The notes beneath the pieces are model-generated. The model saw nothing but the letters and a program-made list of their open reading frames with translations, was not told where the DNA came from and did no database searches. Positions 57,544-64,000 of a stretch of 64,000 nucleotides of DNA are shown here, piece by piece (position 1 is the first letter of the stretch; each line of letters begins with the position of its first letter). The DNA is taken from contig NZ_CP004403.1 of assembly GCF_000730245.1 (NCBI RefSeq), forward strand, positions 806,001 through 870,000, written 5' to 3'. The stretch comes from an endosymbiont of Acanthamoeba sp. UWC8 (lineage in GTDB: Bacteria > Pseudomonadota > Alphaproteobacteria > Rickettsiales > Midichloriaceae). A program made the translations under genes and the position numbers.

Positions 57544-57882
57544 GTGCTGAATTCAGGATATGTAGAGATTACCGGTATAATTCGTACCGATGTAGAAGTG
57601 ATTATATCTAAATATAATGTTAAGTATGGTATAATTTTAGTAGAGAAAGTAAATGAGCATAGCAATCCAAAACAAGAGCACCGTTCTTTCCGGTTTTATG
57701 TGTTTATTTGGAATTATGAGCTGCTTAATAGATATTTACATTCGTTGAAATATGGAAAGAGAGTAGTGGTCAGAGGTGAATTTGAGATTATAGGTGAAAC
57801 TTATTATAAATATGCCTGGTTCTCAAAGCTTGTAGTTAATGTAAGAAAAGAAGATGAACTCATTATTCTAGATGGTATTTAG
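57544..57882 (+). CDS. OB-fold protein resembling single-stranded DNA-binding protein
   Basis: The 112-residue product shows the order of beta strands of SSB/PriB-like OB folds: GYVEITGIIRTDVEV at the start, FRFYVFIWN in the middle, LKYGKRVVVRGEFEI (the KxGxxVxVxGxx block) and FSKLVVNVRKEDEL at the end. It lacks the acidic Gly-rich tail of housekeeping SSB. The start is GTG at 57544 with AAGGAG about 8 bp upstream. Its position two genes into the island suggests a mobile-element SSB, though the fold is inferred from pattern alone. Confidence 0.6.
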   Translation: MLNSGYVEITGIIRTDVEVIISKYNVKYGIILVEKVNEHSNPKQEHRSFRFYVFIWNYELLNRYLHSLKYGKRVVVRGEFEIIGETYYKYAWFSKLVVNVRKEDELIILDGI

Positions 57883-57964
57883 GGTTAACCAGATATTTTA
57901 ATACTTAGATAATCTGTCATACAGTAAAAACTGTGTGATTCATATACCTAGTTACCATTGGAAT

Positions 57965-57986
57965 GTAAGGTTAACTCCTTACTTTT
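57965..57986 (+). terminator. Intrinsic terminator
   Basis: GTAAGG (57965-57970) pairs with CCTTAC (57977-57982) over a 6-base loop, followed by TTTT. It lies 83 bp after the OB-fold gene stop. A smaller hairpin ACAGT/ACTGT sits upstream. Confidence 0.45.
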
Positions 57987-58117
57987 ACAGCTGATTTTAT
58001 TATAGAAAATGCTAATAACAAGTTACCTAAAATTATAAAGGGATATTTACCATATTAGAAATCCAGATGATAAAGATAAGAAAATCAAATTGCACTAATT
58101 ATTGATTATACCTACTT

Positions 58118-58149
58118 ATTAACTAAAAATTAACCTTTTTAAATAAAAT
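58118..58149 (+). promoter_or_regulatory. ATTAAC direct-repeat promoter (11-bp period)
   Basis: ATTAAC begins at 58118 and 58129. TAAAAT at 58144-58149 begins 15 bp after the second copy starts. The predicted start is near 58156, about 25 bp before the ankyrin gene. Confidence 0.65.
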
Positions 58150-58180
58150 AATATTATGGTCTAAAACAATGGTTTAAATT

Positions 58181-60817
58181 ATGAAATTAAATTATAATGA
58201 TAATTTATATAATGCAGTATTAGCTGGAGATGAAAGAAAAGTATTTAAATTTTTATTAAAAGAGGCTAATCCGAATTATGAGACAGAAGAAGGGTTAACT
58301 CCACTTACAAGAGCTATACTTAATGGCCATGATAATATAGTTGAAATTTTGCTTGAAGCCGGAGCTGATCCGAATTGGGAGGTACTTTCCAGAGGATTAC
58401 CTTTCGATATTATTAGAAAGCAAAAAGGTTTGAGACATTTAAAATTATATTTTTTAACGCTTAATTCTACTGCTTTTAGTTATTCATTAGATTGCCCAAA
58501 CTCTCCATTATATATTGCGATAGCTATGAGCAACGTTAAAATTATAAAGATGCTTTTAAAATATGGTGCAAAAGCAAATTATTTAGAAACAGAGACAAAG
58601 AAAAATGCAAATAATATTCCTCCGATTATCTTTGCCATTTTAATTTCAAATTACAAAGTAGTAAGTGCTTTATTGCCTGCAATAAAGCATATTGATGAAA
58701 AATGGGGAAAGAACGATGAGACACCTTTAATGGTTGCATTAAATTTACGTGCCTTAAAGATAGCTAAATTATTAATAGAAAAAGGAGCGGATGTAAATGC
58801 GAAAGACCGAACGGGTTGTACACCATTATTGATAGCTATAGAACATTATAGTTCGTTAGTTGTCAAAAAATTATTAAAATATGGAGCTATTATTAATACT
58901 GAAGATGAAAAGACATATTCACCTTTAATGAGAGCAGCATATCTAGGTGAAAATATAAATATGACAGTATTATTAAAAAGTAATGCAAATGTAAATCAAG
59001 AGAATAAATATTTTAAATCTGCATTAATGCAAGCAATATTAGGAAAAGGGGATATTAGTACAGTTAAATTATTATTGAAATACGGAGCTAATTTTAATGC
59101 AAGTTTTGAAGGTAGTTGTACTCCTTTAATAGCAGCTATAAGGAGAGGTGATCCATTATTAGTTGAAGAGCTACTTAAGGCAGGAGCGAATCCTAATCAA
59201 CAAAATAAATTTGGTGAAACTCCGCTAATTGTATTAGCCACGCTTTATAAATTTAATGCTAGAATTGCTAAACTACTTGTAAAATATGGAGCTAAATTAA
59301 ATTGTGAAAGTAAGAGAGGTACTCCATTAATGTATGCTGCACAAAATAGTAATATAGATATAATAAAATGTTTTATAAAGTTAGGGGCTGACGTAAATTA
59401 TCAACATAATAAAGGGAATGCATTGCTAGCAGCTATTTCTTGGTGGCGAGTTGATACTGTTAAATTTTTATTATCGGTAGGGGCTGTTATACCGCAAGGG
59501 AAAGCATTATATGAAGCTGTATTGAGTATGTCTGGTGATATAATAAATATATTACTTGAGAATGGTGCCGATCCTATGCATATTAACGATGAAGATTTCA
59601 GACGTATAGAAAATAATATAAAATGTTACCCGATATACTATAGAAAGGTTGCAGCTATAGTTAACCGGTGGATTGAGCAAAGAAAAAGTAGAGATAAAGC
59701 TGAATTAATCAGCAAACTTACAAGTGATAATACAATTATAAGAAAAGCATTCAAAGCAATCGAGGATAGTGATGCTAGCGTAATAAAGCATATCCTACAA
59801 ACAGGAACAGATCCGAATAGCTTAATTAATGAACAAGGGTTAACATTATTAGGTAAAGCTTGCCAAAGCGGCTGTTATATGATTACGGAATTATTACTTA
59901 AAAATAAAGTAGATCCTAATCAACATAAAGCTTATGATTTTGCACCAATAACACAAGCTGTGAGATTTGGACACTTTAATATAGTTAAGCTTCTTTTAAA
60001 GTATGGTGCTGATCCAACTATAGAGGATTCAGGTGATAATCTCTTGCAAGAGGCTGCAGTATGGGAAAATCAAGATATGCTGGAATTACTATTAAAAACA
60101 GGAGCAAATCCAAATTTAGAAAACCCAGTTTTAAGTACCCCTTTTAGTAGAGCGGTTCATTTCCGTGGTTTTGAAATTGTCCGGTTATTCCTAGAAAACG
60201 GCGCTGATCCTAATCTTGGTAACATTTATGGAAATACGCTATTATTACATGCCATAATTAATAGTGAAGAGGAAACTGCAATATTATTATTGGAGTATGG
60301 AGCTAGCCCCCTATTAACAAATTTTAATCTTTGTACAGGCATAGCAATAAAACAAGGGAAGACAAAAATCGGGCAAATGTTAATTGATACAGGGGCTATA
60401 AATCTTATACCTAAAAATACTTCTAATAAATACTCCGTATTACTTGATTCAAAGGCTAAAGACCAATTTCCAAGAAAAAGCATTACCGAAATTTTAGATA
60501 CTTCTATTCAATATAAACATTTCGGTATGGTAAAATTTTTACTTTCGAATTTCAAAGAATTTAAATTAACAGCTAAAGATATAGAGAAAGGGTTTAATTG
60601 GGCAGCAGTTAATGGAGAGTTAAAGATATTAAAGCAATTAATGAAGCATATATTATATTTAAATTCATATGATAAAAGCATAAATATAAGTTCTGCTTTA
60701 ATTTCTTTAGTAAAAATGAAAGAACCGGAATTAGAGCAATCTTTATCTAAAGATCATAATACCACTATTAAAACTAATACTGTTGAGGTTGATAACCCAC
60801 AACAAAGTTTGCATTAA
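58181..60817 (+). CDS. Large ankyrin-repeat protein
   Basis: This 878-residue protein is almost entirely ankyrin repeats. I count about 22 units. Many are canonical (for example GLTPLTRAILNGHDNIVEIL then LEAGADPN, and FGETPLIV...LLVKYGAKLN), while others are degenerate, notably around residues 470-540 and after 750. The C-terminal ~30 residues are not repeats and contain a short acidic/Thr tail. There is no signal peptide. Rickettsiales ankyrin proteins are often secreted effectors that bind host proteins. Here the ATTAAC promoter and island position support an accessory role, but secretion is not shown. Confidence 0.92.
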   Translation: MKLNYNDNLYNAVLAGDERKVFKFLLKEANPNYETEEGLTPLTRAILNGHDNIVEILLEAGADPNWEVLSRGLPFDIIRKQKGLRHLKLYFLTLNSTAFSYSLDCPNSPLYIAIAMSNVKIIKMLLKYGAKANYLETETKKNANNIPPIIFAILISNYKVVSALLPAIKHIDEKWGKNDETPLMVALNLRALKIAKLLIEKGADVNAKDRTGCTPLLIAIEHYSSLVVKKLLKYGAIINTEDEKTYSPLMRAAYLGENINMTVLLKSNANVNQENKYFKSALMQAILGKGDISTVKLLLKYGANFNASFEGSCTPLIAAIRRGDPLLVEELLKAGANPNQQNKFGETPLIVLATLYKFNARIAKLLVKYGAKLNCESKRGTPLMYAAQNSNIDIIKCFIKLGADVNYQHNKGNALLAAISWWRVDTVKFLLSVGAVIPQGKALYEAVLSMSGDIINILLENGADPMHINDEDFRRIENNIKCYPIYYRKVAAIVNRWIEQRKSRDKAELISKLTSDNTIIRKAFKAIEDSDASVIKHILQTGTDPNSLINEQGLTLLGKACQSGCYMITELLLKNKVDPNQHKAYDFAPITQAVRFGHFNIVKLLLKYGADPTIEDSGDNLLQEAAVWENQDMLELLLKTGANPNLENPVLSTPFSRAVHFRGFEIVRLFLENGADPNLGNIYGNTLLLHAIINSEEETAILLLEYGASPLLTNFNLCTGIAIKQGKTKIGQMLIDTGAINLIPKNTSNKYSVLLDSKAKDQFPRKSITEILDTSIQYKHFGMVKFLLSNFKEFKLTAKDIEKGFNWAAVNGELKILKQLMKHILYLNSYDKSINISSALISLVKMKEPELEQSLSKDHNTTIKTNTVEVDNPQQSLH

Positions 60818-61142
60818 GTGTGTGATCCATATAGAAGGTTATAGGTATCAGGAGAAATTATGACTGTTTAATAAATAGATGAATATATAAAGAGAGGTTA
60901 CCTATTACAGTATTGCTTAAGGTTGCTAGGATAGCTGCCTGAGAGCCATAAGTTTGATTTGCAGGTAAAATATAGGATACAATTTCAGCAGAATTTTAAT
61001 TTTTCTGTTATAATGTAATTACATATGTTAGTTTGAAGTATAATATTTTGTTTTATTTCGGACATGCTTTTATGACTTCTTTCTTTCAAATTTATTTTAC
61101 ATAAACTGTCCGACTTACTGTAGCCACTTCTATATTATCTTT
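60818..61142. other. Gap between the ankyrin gene and the TPR remnant
   Basis: No gene is supported in these 325 bp. A 15-bp string at 60819-60833 (TGTGTGATCCATATA) repeats with one mismatch at 57932-57946, on the other side of the ankyrin gene. It may be chance or a trace of duplication. Confidence 0.3.
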
Positions 61143-62386
61143 AAAGCAAATACAAAAAAGCTCTGAAAAATATAAGAGAGGCAATACTGATTGAAGAAGA
61201 AAAAATCATAAAGCAATACCCGGAGTATATCACTTCACTCAATAATATAAGCTATGTGATTACACATGATAAATATGAAGAAGCCTTAAAATACTATAAA
61301 GATATTAAAGCTCAAGAGAAAAAAAGTATTTATGCTACCTACCCTCATCATTATAATAATTCGTACCGCATGAGTAGTATATTATATCAACTGGGCAATA
61401 GTAAAGAAGCATTACTATATATAAGCCAGGCTCTATCTGTAGTGGTAAGAATATTTGGTAAGAAGCATCAAAAGTATATTGATTGCTTAAAGTAGAGGGA
61501 GACATATTTTATGCATTAGGTGAATATAAAAAAGCACTGAAGTGTTATGTAGAACGGGCGAAAATATTAAAGAAAATGCATGGTGAAAAGAACAGTGATT
61601 ATTCCAGTGCACTGAATGATCTAGGGGATATATTAGCAATCCGGGATAAATATAAAGAAGCATTGGGATATCATAAAATAGCTTTAAAAATAGATGAAGA
61701 AATGTTTGGTAGAGAACACGGATTTAATGCAGAAAGCCTGTACAATATAGGAAATGTACTTTTTGCCCAAGGCAAGTGTGAAGAAGCATTAGAATATTTT
61801 AATCGTGGTTTGGAAATAATAGATAAAGCCGAAGCACCGGGGTGGTATATATCCTTTATTCAAGGCATTGGAGAAGTGCTGGAGTATCGGGAAGATTATG
61901 AAAAAGCATTAGAAAAATTCGACGAAGGTTTACAGCTAACAAAAAAATATTATTCGGGAGATAAATACCAGGTGTCCTGGGGCTTGGGTCTCAAAGGTAG
62001 GGTGCTTTATAAATTGGGTAAGAATAAGGAAGCATTAAAATGTCAACAGCAAGCACTTAATATTAGAAAAAAACCCAAAAAGACATCTCCCCCAGAATAA
62101 CAAATAATTTCGAAAATCTAGGAATAGCATATATAGGACTAAACAAAATTAAAACTGGAATAAAATATATTAAGCAAGCATTGCTGTTTAAGAAAAAGTA
62201 TTACGGAATGCACAATACAGCTATAGTCAAGTCCTTTAAAGAGTTGGTAATGTATGTATGAAGTTAAGAGATAAAAGCCAAGCTAAGAAATATTATAACA
62301 AAGCGCTTGGAATATATAATAGAGTGTTTGGAGAAAAGGATAAGGAGGTTATAAAGCTAAAAGAGTGTATTAGTAAAATAAACTGA
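61143..62386 (+). pseudogene. Decayed TPR-repeat gene (kinesin-light-chain-like repeats)
   Basis: Four overlapping frame segments read as one TPR protein: 61143-61495 without a start codon, 61483-62100, 62111-62269 (NFENLGIAYIGLNKIKTG...) and 62258-62386. Units such as YSSALNDLGDILAIRDKYKE plus ALGYHKIALKIDEEMFG, and FNAESLYNIGNVLFAQGKCE are of the 42-residue KLC type with G.EH/N between repeats. At least three frame changes and loss of the 5' end make it a pseudogene. The largest intact piece (205 residues) could still be expressed. Confidence 0.75.
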
Positions 62387-62713
62387 TAAGACCCTGGAGC
62401 CACAAGAAAAAACCATTATTTAAAAGACAGAGCTCTAATTGTACGATTGTAATACGGAGATAATAAAGTTACGGTTAAAAAATATACCCGAACCAAATGA
62501 ATATAAGAAGCAGGGCGGGTGTTAGAATAAAAAACAAGTATGGTTCCTCACTCGTCTTCTTAGCGGAATGTACTGCCCTGGATTACTAAATATATTCCTA
62601 AAGAAAGAATATTTTAATAAAAACTAGGCCGATCTACATAGTTTAAAATAACCTAAGTTAAGCCTATTAAATATTTTACTTAATAAATTCTTAAAATACA
62701 AGAATTAAAATCT
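62387..62713. other. Gap with no recognised feature
   Basis: I see no gene, RNA or strong repeat in this AT-rich stretch between the TPR remnant and the next promoter element. Confidence 0.3.
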
Positions 62714-62746
62714 GTTTACCTTTTATTAACACTTAGTTGGTAAGAT
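62714..62746 (+). promoter_or_regulatory. ATTAAC-type promoter, first copy degenerate
   Basis: ATTAAC is at 62725-62730. The copy expected 11 bp upstream reads GTTTAC (4 of 6 matches) at 62714-62719. TAAGAT at 62741-62746 begins 16 bp after the second copy starts. This is the weakest of the five elements. Confidence 0.5.
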
Positions 62747-62829
62747 CAATAAATAATAGATCGATACCCACTTTAAATCATTATTAAGCATTTAAATTAA
62801 TTGGGTAATTTATACAGGGGAACAGACGA

Positions 62830-64000
62830 ATGGCGGAATTAACTACGGAAGATAAAAAGGTACAGGCCATAAGAGCATTGGATATAATTAAATCATTAAT
62901 GAGGAGGGGTGTTGGCGATCCTACATTGTTACTTAAATCTGCTTTAAATATTATAGAAGGCAGCGGACTTGGATTGGAATATACCGATGAACTCTTTTTT
63001 GCTTTTCATGAAGGAATGAAAATTTATCAGGTTATACAATCTATAAAAGATGCTGCCTTAACAAATGATGTCGAGCACTTAAACTCTATTAAGAATGAGG
63101 TATTGAAAGATCTTAAGCAATTTAAGAAAAATTATGCTCAAACTTATATTAATGCAGGGTTAATCGACGAAATTCTAAAAGACCCTAATTCTAAGGAAGC
63201 TAAAATACATGGCACAAAATTAATAGAAAATTATAAAAATACAGAGGCGAATAAAGAAAGAATTTCTAATGGAGCACAAGATTTAAAGGGGCTGAAGGAT
63301 ACAAAAGAGAAACTTGTTGTAAAACATAATGAACTAGAAAAACATCCGCATAAACATCTTCCACATGTTAGTAATTTATTATCTGATATTAAAGAGGGAA
63401 TAGTACATATTACACATGAAATAACTGAAGCAGAAAAAAGTTTTGTAAAAGATGTAAAAGGTTTTATAGCTCATGAAAAAGTTAAAGAGAGAATGGGTGA
63501 AAATCCTAATGCAGAAGAATTCTTGGAGTCTTTTATTGGCCAGTTAGATATAGAGATTAGCTCTGGAATAAATGATAAAGATTTAAGTAAATATGTAGGA
63601 GAATTAAAGCTAAGCTCTATTATTAGCAATCCTTACATGGATACGGTATTTGAAGACAAAAGAGTTGATAAAGAGACTATAAACATACAACAATCAACAT
63701 CGGCTCCACCTAATGAAAAAACTTTTAATACAAAAAAAATGCAATTAGAAGACAACGAACAAAGAGATAAACTTAATAATGAAAAGCCGCTAAATAATTC
63801 TAAGGTAATAGATCAGAATGATTTAATAGAAGCACATAATATTATTTCAAAGTATCAGGAACATGATAGTTTGATAGCTAATAAAGAGGATAAATTTACT
63901 TCTAAAGAAAATGAAAGAAGGAGTAAAGAAGCACATAATAATATTTCAAAGTATCAGAAACATGATAATTTAATAGCTAATAAAGAGGATAAATTTACTT
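62830..64000 (+). CDS. Unknown repeat-containing protein, 3' end outside the window
   Basis: The frame is open from the ATG at 62830 to the right edge with no stop, giving at least 390 residues. AGGGG lies about 10 bp before the ATG. The N-terminal ~110 residues (MAELTTEDKKVQAIRALDII...) are compact and helical. The middle is charged with His-rich bits (KHPHKHLPH) and coiled-coil potential. From base 63829, a 33-residue unit (EAHNIISKYQEHDSLIANKE plus DKFTSKENERRSK) begins a second copy with a 99-bp period, and the array may continue outside. No family is recognised. The ATTAAC promoter and island position suggest another accessory, possibly secreted, protein. Confidence 0.75.
   Translation, partial: MAELTTEDKKVQAIRALDIIKSLMRRGVGDPTLLLKSALNIIEGSGLGLEYTDELFFAFHEGMKIYQVIQSIKDAALTNDVEHLNSIKNEVLKDLKQFKKNYAQTYINAGLIDEILKDPNSKEAKIHGTKLIENYKNTEANKERISNGAQDLKGLKDTKEKLVVKHNELEKHPHKHLPHVSNLLSDIKEGIVHITHEITEAEKSFVKDVKGFIAHEKVKERMGENPNAEEFLESFIGQLDIEISSGINDKDLSKYVGELKLSSIISNPYMDTVFEDKRVDKETINIQQSTSAPPNEKTFNTKKMQLEDNEQRDKLNNEKPLNNSKVIDQNDLIEAHNIISKYQEHDSLIANKEDKFTSKENERRSKEAHNNISKYQKHDNLIANKEDKFT
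63829..64000 (+). repeat. 99-bp in-frame tandem repeat at the right edge
   Basis: Copy 1 runs 63829-63927 and copy 2 starts at 63928 and is cut at 64000. The copies differ at only a few positions (for example ATTATT against AATATT), so the duplication is recent. The period is a multiple of three, so copy number could change without breaking the frame. Confidence 0.75.

Noticed and set aside
55794-64000. Second attachment-site copy for the island
   Set aside because: I looked for a repeat of the 3' end of tRNA-Thr to the right edge and saw none. The right boundary is probably outside the window.

Overview
The window is AT-rich, densely coding alphaproteobacterial DNA, most likely from an obligately intracellular member of the Rickettsiales. 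Evidence for this: a circularly permuted two-piece tmRNA gene, F1 ATP synthase genes kept as a block without the Fo genes, many ankyrin and TPR proteins, a patatin-type phospholipase, several histidine kinases and scattered single tRNAs. Intact metK, a non-mevalonate isoprenoid gene (ispE), dapA, murF, ftsI, a D-Ala-D-Ala carboxypeptidase, a lipid A acyltransferase, gpmI and a pgi homologue argue against Rickettsia itself. They fit a larger-genome relative such as the Midichloriaceae. That placement is an inference from gene content and no comparison was run.

Layout. 1-6.3 kb: end of a membrane protein, then the atpH-A-G-D-C operon (minus strand) with an unknown repeat-bearing ORF between atpG and atpD. 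6.4-15.4 kb: tRNA-Gln and a minus-strand housekeeping run (trmB, metK, ispA, ligA, murF, yraN, pilT, a TPR protein). 15.8-25.6 kb: a symporter-histidine kinase fusion, tmRNA, HIT protein, lipid A acyltransferase, a putative accessory membrane protein, a penicillin-binding carboxypeptidase, an IalB-like protein, a drug-efflux MFS pump and pyridoxal kinase. 25.9-37.6 kb: tRNA-Pro, a broken histidine kinase, dapA-holB-lspA, an M32 carboxypeptidase, an EnvZ-like kinase with gpmI, pgi and a dGTPase-like gene. 37.6-41.2 kb: the division cluster mraZ-rsmH-ftsL-ftsI with recognisable MraZ boxes. 41.2-44.2 kb: two accessory genes (one with a PI3-kinase-like catalytic signature), a paralogue remnant and tRNA-Phe and tRNA-Glu. 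44.6-55.6 kb: glmS, a membrane protein, tRNA-Ile2, a sensor kinase/response regulator pair, a secreted patatin, rho, ispE and a degenerate GGDEF/EAL-like protein. 55.7-64 kb: tRNA-Thr followed by a tyrosine integrase, an OB-fold protein, a giant ankyrin protein, a decayed TPR gene and the start of a repeat-rich ORF cut by the right edge. This last stretch looks like an integrated island.

The most interesting pattern is regulatory. Five accessory, effector-like genes scattered over more than 40 kb (starts at 21061, 41277, 43043, 58181 and 62830) share one promoter design. It is a direct repeat of ATTAAC with exactly 11-bp spacing, whose last copy begins 15-17 bp before a -10-like hexamer. The geometry resembles PhoB/PmrA-class response-regulator boxes that replace the -35 element. 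In Legionella and Coxiella such a box controls type IV effector genes. I infer a dedicated regulon of host-interaction genes. Housekeeping promoters in the window lack it.

Other points are a DxHxxN...DFG kinase-like candidate effector, a response regulator with a histidine-kinase-type ATPase output domain, and several perfect dyad elements of unknown role.
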